In this document: positions 52,445 to 60,861 of the stretch, piece after piece
Numbering within the stretch: the first letter of the stretch is position 1
Layout of the letters: each line of letters begins with the position of its first letter
Source of the DNA: J054 sp965221985
GTDB lineage: Bacteria; Pseudomonadota; Gammaproteobacteria; Steroidobacterales; GCA-2729495
Length of the DNA stretch: 64,000 nucleotides
Assembly (NCBI GenBank): GCA_965221985.1
Contig: OZ244928.1
Coordinates: 2,914,001 to 2,978,000 of the forward strand
Reading direction: 5' to 3'
Program-made: the position numbers and the translations under genes
Notes under the pieces: generated by a model
Told to the model about the DNA's origin: nothing
The model's database searches: none
What the model saw: only the letters and a program-made list of their open reading frames with translations

Positions 52445-55400
52445 CTAACCAACCCAAACACGGGCATTGCGGAACATCCGCATCCACGGCCCGTCTTCGC
52501 CCCAGTCAGCAGGCGCCCAGGAATGCTGTACCGTTCGCACCACGCGTTCCGGGTGCGGCATCATCGCGGTGACTCGTCCGTCCGCGGAACACAATCCGGC
52601 AATGCCTTCGGGAGAACCATTGGGATTCGCCGGGTAACGCTGGGCTACTTGCCCGCGGTTGTCCACAAACCTCAAGGCGACTTGTCGGGCCCGGTTTAAA
52701 TTCTGCAAGTCCATCGGCCGATCAAAAGCAGCACGCCCTTCACCATGGGAGGTTGCAATGAGTAGCCGACTGCCCGTCATACCATCCAGTAAGACCGACG
52801 GACCAGGCTGCACCTCTACCAGGCTGAGCCGTGCCTCGAACTGCCCGGAATAATTATGGCTAAACCGCGGCCAATGCTCCGCACCGGGAATCATGTCCTG
52901 CAAGTTCGCCAGCATCTGACAACCATTACAAACGCCCAGCGTAAAACTGTCTGCGCGAGCAAAGAAATCCGCAAAAACTTGGCGCGCCCGCTCATTGTGC
53001 AAGACCGACTTCGCCCAGCCACCACCCGCACCTAAGACATCCCCATAGGAAAATCCGCCGCAGACGGCCAGACCGATGAAATCAGCCAGGGTCACGCGAT
53101 TTTCCAGTAGATCCGACATGTGCACATCGACGGCTTTAAAGCCGGCGCGATTGAAGGCCGCGGCCATTTCCATATGACTATTCACGCCCTGCTCCCGCAA
53201 AATCGCCACCGGCGGGCGGGCACCGCCGCTTAAGAAAGCGGCAGCGCAATTGATCTTCGGATCAAAGCTCAAACTCGGCGATAGTCCAGGGTCCAATTCA
53301 TCGGTGGCCGCCGCATAGGCCTGGTCCGCGCATTCGGGATTATCACGCAAGGATTGCATCCGCCAGCTCAACTCCGACCAGATCGCATGCAATTCCATGC
53401 GACTGTAGGTCTGCTGAACTTCACCCTGCGCGCGGACTTGAATTCGATCGTCGACGGAAACGCGACCCACGATCCGCGTACAGGACCGCAAACCATGGCG
53501 ATCCACCAGCGCCTGCACGAGCTGCAGATCAGCAGCGGCGATTTGCACTACAGCACCCAGTTCTTCAGCGAACAAGGCGGCCGTCAACGCATCGCCGGTT
53601 TCATCCATGTCGATATCAAGCCCACAACGCCCCGCAAAAGCCATTTCGCACAAGCTGGCCCACAAGCCGCCGTCGGAACGATCGTGATAGGCCAGCAGTA
53701 GGTCGGTGGCAGCCAACTCGCGCACGGCGGCAAAAAACCCCGCCAATAGCGCGGAGTTCGCGAGGTCCGGCGGCTGGCCTGCTCGCTCGCCGAAGGCCTG
53801 AGCCAGGGACGAACCCCCAAGCCGATCTCGTCCCTCGCCGAGATCAATCAATAACAATAATGAACCCTCTAGTTGAGTCAGTTGCGGCGTGGCGGTGCGG
53901 CGAATGTCGGTCACGGGCGCGAAAGCGGAAACAATGAGTGAAACCGGCGCCGTCACCGAATAGTCCTGCTCGTCACGCCGCCAGCGTGTTTGCATCGACA
54001 GCGAATCCTTGCCGACCGGAATGGCGATTTTCAATTCGCGACATAGACTGGCAACGGCCGACACCGTATCGAATAAGGCTTCATCTTCATCCCTGACACC
54101 GCTGGCGGCCATCCAATTGGCTGATAAACGCAGCTGCTCGATCCCGGAAATATCCGCCGCGGCAATATTGGTAATCGCCTCGCCCACGGCCAGGCGCCCC
54201 GAGGCGGCAGGATCCAACACCGCGACGGGCGAACGTTCACCCATGGCCATGGCCTCCCCGGCAAAGCCTTCGAAGTCGCGTGCCGTCACCGCGACATCGC
54301 TCACGGGCACTTGCCATGGACCCACCAATTGATCCCGCGCCACCAAGCCGCCCACCGTCCGGTCACCGATATGGATTAGAAAGGATTTATCGGCAACGGC
54401 CGGCATGCGCAATACACGACGGCAGGCTTCGTCAAGATTGCAATGCAGGTTCGCCGCGACTGGTGCACGACGACGACGGCGAATATTTTTTTGGGTTCGC
54501 GGTGGTTTACCCAATAAAACGTCTAGCGGCATATCCACGGGACGATTTTCGGATCGCCGGTCGCGCACTGTGAGCTGCCCGGAATCATCCAAGACCCCGA
54601 TCACCGCGTAGGGGCAACGCTCGCGACGGCAAACTGCATCGAACCATTCCAGGCGCTGCGGGTCGAGGGCCAGAACGTAGCGTTCCTGGGCTTCGTTACA
54701 CCAAATCTCCAAAGGCGACATGCCGGGTTCCGCATTGGGTACATCGCGCAATTCGATTTGCGCGCCCCGCTTACTGTGATCAACCAGTTCTGGCACGGCA
54801 TTGGATAAGCCGCCAGCTCCCACATCGTGGATAATCGTTAGCGGGTTACCTTCGCCGTTCAGGCCCGCGGCCCAGCAACGATCAATCACTTGTTGCGCGC
54901 GCCGTTGTATTTCCGGATTGCCGCGCTGTACGGAGGCGAAATCCAGCTCCGCAGAACTGGTGCCACTACCCACTGACGATGCGGCACCGCCGCCCAGGCC
55001 AATCAACATGGCCGGTCCACCCAAGACAATCAGCAAATTGCCCGCCGGCACTTCCCCTTTTAGCGCATCGGGGCCGCGCACACTGCCCAGGCCACCGGCA
55101 ATCATGATGGGCTTGTGATAACCCCAACTGGCAGCGGCTTCATCGCCCACGGGCTGCTCGAAGGCGCGGAAGTAGCCGAGAATATTCGGCCGACCAAACT
55201 CATTGTTGAAGGCAGCCGCACCAATGGGCCCCTCCAACATGATTTGCAGGGCGCTGGCAATCCGCTCAGGCCGGCCCAAGGTCTGCTCCCAGGGCTGGAG
55301 GCTATCCGGAATGCGTAAATGAGACACGGTGAAACCGCACAGCCCCGCCTTTGGCGACGCGCCGAGGCCGGTCGCCCCCTCGTCACGAATTTCACCCCCG

Positions 55401-56362
55401 CTACCCGTCGCGGCGCCGGGAAAGGGTGAGATGGCGGTCGGGTGATTATGCGTCTCGACCTTGATTAGCGTATGCACCTCGTCCTCGTGCACGCGGTACT
55501 CACCGTCCTGAACTGATGGCACCAGCCGCCTGGCCAGACCGCCTTCGATAACGGCGGCATTGTCCGCGTAGGCACTGACTACTCCTTTGGGATTCGCGGC
55601 ATGGGTTGAGCGAATCATGGCGAACAGACTTTGGCTTTGAGGCTCTTCGTCAATGATCCAGTCGGCATTAAAAATCTTGTGCCGGCAATGCTCCGAGTTT
55701 GCCTGCGCGAACATCATGAGTTCCGCATCGCTAGGATCGCGATTCATGGCGATGAAATTCCTGCCCAAATATTCGATTTCATCCTGGGACAGCGCTAGAC
55801 CCAAATCATGATTCGCGCGTACCAGTGCTTCATGACCTTGAGACAACAGGGGAACGGTTTTTAAGCTGGCGGGTTCATGACCGGCAAACCACTGATCAAT
55901 TTGCGCGGGATCACTAAGCACGCTTTCGGTCATGCGGTCATGCAATAAGGGCAAAACCGCGGCGCGGTCCGCAGCCTTCAAAACAGGCACATCCAGGAGA
56001 AACTCCACGCCCCGCTCAAGTCGATTCAACTTGCGCAGACCACAGATCCTGGCGATGTCCGTGGCCTTGCTGGACCAGGGTGAGATGGTCCCCCGCCGCG
56101 GCAAGACAATAATTGAGACGAGTTCCGGATCACGGGCAGGGCTGACCTCCCCGTAGCTCAGCACGGCGTCCAGCAAAGCTTCTTCCGCCTTATCGAGCCC
56201 GCTCGCAGTTTCAAGCAAGTGAAGGAAGCGCGCTTGAATACCAACGACCTCCGGGACCACGGCCTGAATCTTGCGCAGCAGACGGTCACGCTGAAATGAA
56301 CTCAGCGCCAAAGATCCAGGCCGCTGAATTAGAGGATTGGCGATTTTAGTCCGACGAGCCAC
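52445..56362 (-). CDS. purL: Phosphoribosylformylglycinamidine synthase PurL
   Basis: PurL converts FGAR and glutamine to FGAM in purine synthesis. The 1305-aa protein is the large single-chain form of gammaproteobacteria, with an N-terminal PurS-like domain, a linker, the duplicated AIR-synthase-like core (for example MFAQANSEHCRHKIFN and KVETHNHPTAISPFPGAATG in parts), and a C-terminal class I glutaminase. The glutaminase nucleophile Cys is in LGVCNGCQML, with His and Glu in MMPHPERV. Translation begins at a GTG. It stands as a single gene, with DUF1820 just upstream. Confidence 0.98.
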   Translation of the reverse strand: MARRTKIANPLIQRPGSLALSSFQRDRLLRKIQAVVPEVVGIQARFLHLLETASGLDKAEEALLDAVLSYGEVSPARDPELVSIIVLPRRGTISPWSSKATDIARICGLRKLNRLERGVEFLLDVPVLKAADRAAVLPLLHDRMTESVLSDPAQIDQWFAGHEPASLKTVPLLSQGHEALVRANHDLGLALSQDEIEYLGRNFIAMNRDPSDAELMMFAQANSEHCRHKIFNADWIIDEEPQSQSLFAMIRSTHAANPKGVVSAYADNAAVIEGGLARRLVPSVQDGEYRVHEDEVHTLIKVETHNHPTAISPFPGAATGSGGEIRDEGATGLGASPKAGLCGFTVSHLRIPDSLQPWEQTLGRPERIASALQIMLEGPIGAAAFNNEFGRPNILGYFRAFEQPVGDEAAASWGYHKPIMIAGGLGSVRGPDALKGEVPAGNLLIVLGGPAMLIGLGGGAASSVGSGTSSAELDFASVQRGNPEIQRRAQQVIDRCWAAGLNGEGNPLTIIHDVGAGGLSNAVPELVDHSKRGAQIELRDVPNAEPGMSPLEIWCNEAQERYVLALDPQRLEWFDAVCRRERCPYAVIGVLDDSGQLTVRDRRSENRPVDMPLDVLLGKPPRTQKNIRRRRRAPVAANLHCNLDEACRRVLRMPAVADKSFLIHIGDRTVGGLVARDQLVGPWQVPVSDVAVTARDFEGFAGEAMAMGERSPVAVLDPAASGRLAVGEAITNIAAADISGIEQLRLSANWMAASGVRDEDEALFDTVSAVASLCRELKIAIPVGKDSLSMQTRWRRDEQDYSVTAPVSLIVSAFAPVTDIRRTATPQLTQLEGSLLLLIDLGEGRDRLGGSSLAQAFGERAGQPPDLANSALLAGFFAAVRELAATDLLLAYHDRSDGGLWASLCEMAFAGRCGLDIDMDETGDALTAALFAEELGAVVQIAAADLQLVQALVDRHGLRSCTRIVGRVSVDDRIQVRAQGEVQQTYSRMELHAIWSELSWRMQSLRDNPECADQAYAAATDELDPGLSPSLSFDPKINCAAAFLSGGARPPVAILREQGVNSHMEMAAAFNRAGFKAVDVHMSDLLENRVTLADFIGLAVCGGFSYGDVLGAGGGWAKSVLHNERARQVFADFFARADSFTLGVCNGCQMLANLQDMIPGAEHWPRFSHNYSGQFEARLSLVEVQPGPSVLLDGMTGSRLLIATSHGEGRAAFDRPMDLQNLNRARQVALRFVDNRGQVAQRYPANPNGSPEGIAGLCSADGRVTAMMPHPERVVRTVQHSWAPADWGEDGPWMRMFRNARVWVG

Positions 56363-56388
56363 AGCGTAGATCGCCGGCTGCGGGAAGC

Positions 56389-56724
56389 TTAGTCACCGCC
56401 CTTACCGCCCGGCGTGTAGAGGGGCATGGGAAATTGCGCAATATTGCTGCCATCGGCATCGCTAATCTTGCTGACACCCTGCTTCTCAACCTCGTCAATT
56501 CGCAAGATGGCATGCATAGGCAAGTAGCTGCGCTTAACGCCCGAAAATTCGGACTGAATCCGCTCCTCCACTGGATCTACAACCACCTGGCTGCGTTCTC
56601 CAAAGACCAGCTCCTCAACCTCAATGAAGCCGAACAGGGCCCCGTGCGACACACTCCGGGCATAGATCTCATAAATCTTACCTTGGTTCATGAACATGAC
56701 CTTGAACAGGCGCTTTGCAGCCAT
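56389..56724 (-). CDS. DUF1820 family protein
   Basis: This 111-aa protein matches DUF1820, a family of small soluble gammaproteobacterial proteins of unknown function. It shows the family pattern RLFKVMFMNQGKIYEIYA at the N-terminus, FGFIEVEELVFGE, and SYLPMHAILRIDEVEK. GGAAGG precedes the ATG. It lies 26 bp upstream of purL on the same strand and may be co-transcribed. No catalytic residues can be named. Confidence 0.9.
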   Translation of the reverse strand: MAAKRLFKVMFMNQGKIYEIYARSVSHGALFGFIEVEELVFGERSQVVVDPVEERIQSEFSGVKRSYLPMHAILRIDEVEKQGVSKISDADGSNIAQFPMPLYTPGGKGGD

Positions 56725-56786
56725 ACAGGACCTTCCTGGGGATTATGTTTAACCAGCCGCCGGACACAGTCGCCCCGCGGCGCGCG

Positions 56787-56792
56787 ATTATA
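56787..56792 (-). promoter_or_regulatory. Predicted -10 box of the DUF1820/purL transcript
   Basis: On the minus strand GGGCTATAATCGCGCG contains a perfect TATAAT about 63 nt upstream of the DUF1820 ATG, followed by a GC-rich discriminator. A -35 close to consensus is not evident (TTGGGG at a 19-nt spacing is the best candidate). Confidence 0.5.
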
Positions 56793-56957
56793 GCCCGTTG
56801 CGATGCGCCAACCCCAAGCTTTTGCCCCACGGAAACTGTGAACTGTGGCCGGACACGGCGGCACGCGCTCCGTCATGCTTCTTCTGCCGAGTGGACTACT
56901 AGAGATCCGCACCGCGGTCCTTGGGACTGAGTACTAGACTTAACACAGGTAAAATGA

Positions 56958-58088
56958 ATGCCGTTGCGATTGCGTATTGTCAGCAAGAACGCGAAACTTT
57001 TGGGCGATGATGCCGAAAAGGAGTTCATCGCGCGTGGCGGTACGATCGGCCGCAGTCTGCACAGCGATTGGATATTGCCCGACCCGAAGCGCTATGTATC
57101 CAGTCAGCACGCGATGATCGATTTTCAGGGCGGGTCCTATTACATCGTAGACACGAGCCGCAATGGGGTCTACGTCAACGAATCGGATTCGCCGGTCGGA
57201 CGCGGCCATCCTCAACGCTTATTTGACGGCGACCGAATTCGCATCGGCGACTTTCAAATGCGTGTGGAAATCGAAGAGGACCTGCCAGAAGCCGAGCAAT
57301 CCGCCATGCAAGATTCGGTAGTGCGCGCACAACTAGTATCAGAAGATCCATCACTGGAACTGGCCATGATGGATGAAGATAAACTCGTAGAAGGCGACGC
57401 ACTGGAACGGCATTTGGCAGTGGCCGACGGCTCAGCCCGGCTGAGCAGCCTCAGTGAAGTGGTGAAACTCCCCGACACGGCTGATAACGAGCGCGCGGTC
57501 AGCCTGCTATTGGAAGGCGCCGGCCTGCGCGCGTCGGATGTTGCCGGAACCCAACCCGCCGAACTCATGCGGACCGCGGGCCGGATATTGCGGCTTATGG
57601 TGGAGGGCCTCAATGACTTGCTGCAAGACCGCGCACAAATCAAAGATTCGCATCGAATTGCACAAACCATCATCAAGCAAGAACAGGGCAATCCGCTGAA
57701 GTTCTCTCCAGGCGCGGCGGAGGCCATGAGCTATTTGCTCGGTAACCACAGCGGTAACTACATGCCGCCCGAGGATGCAGTGAAAGCCACATTCGCGGAT
57801 CTGCAACTCCACCAGAAAGCCGTGACGACCGCCATGCGCGTCGCCTTGGCCGATTTCTTGGAACACCTAGACCCGGCGGAGCTGCAGCGACGATTCGACC
57901 AAGGACTAAAACGCGGTGCCTTGTTGTCGGGGGCGAATAAGCTGAAATACTGGGATTTGTACGAAGAGTCCTACCATGTACTCACCCATCGCGAGGAAGG
58001 TAAGCTTCCGGAAGCCTTCAGCGAAGAATTCGCCAATGCCTACGAGGCCGAAATCAAGGACAAGCAGAAAACAAGGCGCGCCAGCTAA
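56958..58088 (+). CDS. Orphan T6SS-type FHA-domain protein (TagH family)
   Basis: This 376-aa protein has an N-terminal FHA domain (about residues 5-100) with the phosphothreonine-binding Gly-Arg/Ser-His pattern GGTIGRSLHSDW and SSQHAMIDF. A C-terminal domain of about 190 residues (from LLLEGAGLRASDVAGTQPAEL to FANAYEAEIKDK) matches the TagH domain found with type VI secretion systems. FHA domains read Thr phosphorylation. No T6SS, phosphatase or adjacent kinase gene is present, so a secretion role is doubtful. It starts at the second of two overlapping ATGs. It is the only gene between DUF1820 and feoA. Confidence 0.9.
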   Translation: MPLRLRIVSKNAKLLGDDAEKEFIARGGTIGRSLHSDWILPDPKRYVSSQHAMIDFQGGSYYIVDTSRNGVYVNESDSPVGRGHPQRLFDGDRIRIGDFQMRVEIEEDLPEAEQSAMQDSVVRAQLVSEDPSLELAMMDEDKLVEGDALERHLAVADGSARLSSLSEVVKLPDTADNERAVSLLLEGAGLRASDVAGTQPAELMRTAGRILRLMVEGLNDLLQDRAQIKDSHRIAQTIIKQEQGNPLKFSPGAAEAMSYLLGNHSGNYMPPEDAVKATFADLQLHQKAVTTAMRVALADFLEHLDPAELQRRFDQGLKRGALLSGANKLKYWDLYEESYHVLTHREEGKLPEAFSEEFANAYEAEIKDKQKTRRAS

Positions 58089-58140
58089 ACAGGCCGGGCG
58101 AGCACCATCAAAGGGTTTGATCGCCTGTGGAAGCCCTAGC

Positions 58141-58161
58141 AAATGACAATCATTCTCATTT
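58141..58161. promoter_or_regulatory. Fur box upstream of feoAB
   Basis: AAATGACAATCATTCTCATTT closely resembles the 19-bp Fur consensus GATAATGATAATCATTATC, with inverted halves AATGA and TCATT around ATCATTC (7-1-7 core TGACAATCATTCTCA). It lies about 52 bp upstream of the feoA ATG and overlaps a possible -10 (TAGAAT at 58161-58166). Iron-replete repression of feo is therefore expected. Confidence 0.87.
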
Positions 58162-58212
58162 AGAATCCACCGTCAAGGACTGCGGGGCAAATAGCAGCCC
58201 GCAAGAGGATTC

Positions 58213-58443
58213 ATGACTCTAGACAAACTAGAACCGGGACAGCGGGGCATCATATCCGCCATTAGTGGCAGCGGCCCGATGGTTCAGCGACTCATGGCCA
58301 TGGGCTTGCTGGAAGGCTCGGAAATTTCCGTGACACGCCGCGCCCTGGGCGGCGATCCCATTGAAGTCGAGGTCATGGGCTATGCCCTCTCCCTGCGCGG
58401 CGATGAGGCGCGCCGGGTTAGCCTGAATGAGCCCTGCGATTGA
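58213..58443 (+). CDS. feoA: Ferrous iron transport protein A FeoA
   Basis: FeoA is a small SH3-like cytoplasmic protein required for FeoB function. The 76-aa protein has the family core GQRGIISAISGSGPMVQRLMAMG (in parts: MVQRLMAMGLLEGSEI) and VEVMGYALSLRGDEARRV. An AGAGGA ribosome-binding site precedes the ATG. It overlaps feoB by 17 bp and lies downstream of a Fur box. Confidence 0.95.
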   Translation: MTLDKLEPGQRGIISAISGSGPMVQRLMAMGLLEGSEISVTRRALGGDPIEVEVMGYALSLRGDEARRVSLNEPCD

Positions 58444-60601
58444 CGACGGCGGCGACGAACTCGTCGTCGCACTGATCGGAAACCCAAATACCGGCAAGAG
58501 CACGTTGTTCAACGCGCTAACCGGCCTCAAGCAAAAGACAGCGAACTATCCTGGCGTCACCGTCGAACGACGCACCGGCGAACTAAAACTCGGCTCGCGA
58601 ACCATTGAGCTCATCGATCTTCCCGGCACGTACTCGCTGGCTGCTCATTCTCCTGACGAAATGATCGCGGTGGATGTACTCCTGGGCCATGTGGAAAACC
58701 TCGAACAACCGCGGGCAGTCATCGCTGTTGCGGACGCCACCAATCTGCGCCGCAATTTATTCTTGGTCACGCAACTCATGGAACTCGGCCTACCCGTCGT
58801 CATGGCTGTCAACATGATGGATTTGGCGAAGCAACGCGGTATAGAAATCGACTGCGACGCCTTGGCGAGCCGGCTGGGAATTCGCGTGGTGCCCATCGTG
58901 GCAAGCACGGGGGAGAATCTGGCCACACTCAAAGAGACACTGTCTGCGGCCATTGATGCGAAACCGACCTCACGCCCACAGCTGCTTCCCGACGTACATG
59001 CCGCCGCCGAGAACCTCTGGATAGAAATCAAGTCCGACGCGCCTAGGTTAAGCGAGTACGAGGTCGAACGAGCCCTCATAGATGCCGAGGGTGCCGCGGA
59101 GGAGCGCTTCACGCAAAATACCGGCCCCGAACATCGGGCCAGTTTGCTGGACCTGCGGATGCGCTTAGCAGCGGGCAGTTCATTGGCCGCCATGGAAGCC
59201 AAGGCGCGCTATGATCTAATTAGTAGCACGCTGCAGTCTGTCGAACGTCGGGCGCCGCCGCGGCCAAGCCTTGCAGACCGTCTCGACAAGATCACCAATC
59301 ATCCGTTTTGGGGTTCGCTCCTACTACTCTTGGTAATGGCCACGGTGTTTCAAGCGGTGTTTTCCTGGGCCGCCCCCATGATGGAAGTCATCGACGCTGC
59401 GACGGCAGCCTTGATCGCCCAGGTGCAGGCCGCCCTACCCCAGGGGGCGCTGTCTAGCTTGTTAACCGATGGCATGATCGCCGGCGTCGGCAGTGTGGTT
59501 ATTTTCCTGCCGCAAATCTTGATCTTATTCGCGTTTATTATTTTTCTGGAAGACTCGGGCTACATGCCGCGCGCCGCCTTCATGATGGACCGGCTCATGC
59601 GCGGCGCGGGTTTGTCTGGTCAGTCTTTCATTCCCATGCTCTCAAGCTTCGCCTGTGCGGTACCGGGTATTTTGGCCACGCGGGTGATTCCCGAAGAACG
59701 CGATCGACTGGCAACCATTCTGGCGGCACCTTTTATGACCTGCTCAGCACGGCTACCGGTATATGCCCTATTGATCGGCGCGTTCGTACCGCAAGACTAC
59801 TACCTGGGCGGCTTGCTGAATCTGCAAGGGCTCGTGCTTTTCGGTCTCTACCTATTAGGCATCATCGGTGGTGTTTTTACGGCCTGGTTGCTAAAGCGCA
59901 GCTTCCTGCAAGGGCCAACGCCGAGTTTCCTGATCGAACTGCCTCCATACCGATGGCCAAATCTAAAGTCGGTACTCATAAAACTGGCCGAACGCGCCAA
60001 ACAATTTCTAAAGCGGGCTGGAACGGTTATTTTTACCGTCGCCGTGGTCATTTGGGCCTTAGCGTATTTTCCGCGGCCCGCGACAGTGGCGGAAAACTAT
60101 GCTGGCCAACGACAAAACTTGTCAGCCGAGCTTTCAGGACCAGCGCTGGACCGAGCCTTGAATGAACTAGGCCAGGCCGAAGCCGCTGCTTATCTCGAGC
60201 AAAGCGCACTGGGCCGTATGGGGAAATGGGTAGAACCGGTATTTGCACCCCTGGGTTGGGACTGGAAGGTTTCTGCCGCTGTCATCGCGAGCTTTCCGGC
60301 GCGGGAAGTGGTCATTGCGGTTCTGGGAACCATCTACGCGGTGGGCGATGCGGAAACCAATGAAGGCGCGCTGGCCGGACGCCTTCGCCAAAGCCGAACA
60401 AGCGACGGGCAGTCCGTCTTTACCCTGCCCATGGTCATCGGTCTGTTGGTTTTCTATGCTTTTTGTCTGCAATGCGGTGCCACCGTTGCCGTCATGGCAA
60501 GGGAAACCAATTCTTGGCGCTGGCCGGCCATGGCGTGGCTCTACATGACAGGCCTGGGCTATCTCGGCGCCTTGCTGGTTTTCCAGTTGCTGGGGCCCTG
60601 A
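58427..60601 (+). CDS. feoB: Ferrous iron transporter FeoB
   Basis: FeoB imports Fe2+ across the inner membrane. The 724-aa protein has an N-terminal GTPase domain with G1 GNPNTGKSTLFN (about residues 18-29), G3 DLPGTYSL and G4 NMMD, then a GDI helical region and a C-terminal transport domain with two Gate regions (for example SSFACAVPGILATRVI and VIASFPAREVVI, each with the key Cys/Pro or Pro/Arg pattern). It is slightly shorter than E. coli FeoB (773). It overlaps feoA and is followed 2 bp later by a small membrane protein gene. Confidence 0.97.
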   Translation: MSPAIDDGGDELVVALIGNPNTGKSTLFNALTGLKQKTANYPGVTVERRTGELKLGSRTIELIDLPGTYSLAAHSPDEMIAVDVLLGHVENLEQPRAVIAVADATNLRRNLFLVTQLMELGLPVVMAVNMMDLAKQRGIEIDCDALASRLGIRVVPIVASTGENLATLKETLSAAIDAKPTSRPQLLPDVHAAAENLWIEIKSDAPRLSEYEVERALIDAEGAAEERFTQNTGPEHRASLLDLRMRLAAGSSLAAMEAKARYDLISSTLQSVERRAPPRPSLADRLDKITNHPFWGSLLLLLVMATVFQAVFSWAAPMMEVIDAATAALIAQVQAALPQGALSSLLTDGMIAGVGSVVIFLPQILILFAFIIFLEDSGYMPRAAFMMDRLMRGAGLSGQSFIPMLSSFACAVPGILATRVIPEERDRLATILAAPFMTCSARLPVYALLIGAFVPQDYYLGGLLNLQGLVLFGLYLLGIIGGVFTAWLLKRSFLQGPTPSFLIELPPYRWPNLKSVLIKLAERAKQFLKRAGTVIFTVAVVIWALAYFPRPATVAENYAGQRQNLSAELSGPALDRALNELGQAEAAAYLEQSALGRMGKWVEPVFAPLGWDWKVSAAVIASFPAREVVIAVLGTIYAVGDAETNEGALAGRLRQSRTSDGQSVFTLPMVIGLLVFYAFCLQCGATVAVMARETNSWRWPAMAWLYMTGLGYLGALLVFQLLGP

Positions 60602-60603
60602 CC

Positions 60604-60780
60604 ATGGCCCCGGGCCGCCAAGAAATAATCGCGCTGCTAATCGTTGCCGTCATAGTCGGTCTAGCGATTTGGCGGCGAAGCCGCAAGCGCAAATCTCAGC
60701 TCGAAAAACACCATGCAGGCTCTGACCCAAAAGTAGCAGAAGAAGCCGAAATTCACTTCTACCGGCGTAACAAAGACTAA
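60604..60780 (+). CDS. Small single-pass membrane protein downstream of feoB
   Basis: This 58-aa protein starts at the ATG 3 bp after the feoB stop. It has one membrane segment (IIALLIVAVIVGLAIW, about residues 7-22), a basic stop-transfer stretch RRSRKRKS and a short charged tail. It is not the winged-helix FeoC of enterobacteria. Its tight spacing with feoB indicates an operon member that may assist or anchor the Feo complex; function is unknown. Confidence 0.7.
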   Translation: MAPGRQEIIALLIVAVIVGLAIWRRSRKRKSQLEKHHAGSDPKVAEEAEIHFYRRNKD

Positions 60781-60861
60781 GCACCACCGCCAGCAAACCA
60801 TTTTCGATCGGTCGTCCGCTCATGTATCGCGCTGGCAAACCAGCCTTCGGCAAAGCGTCGC

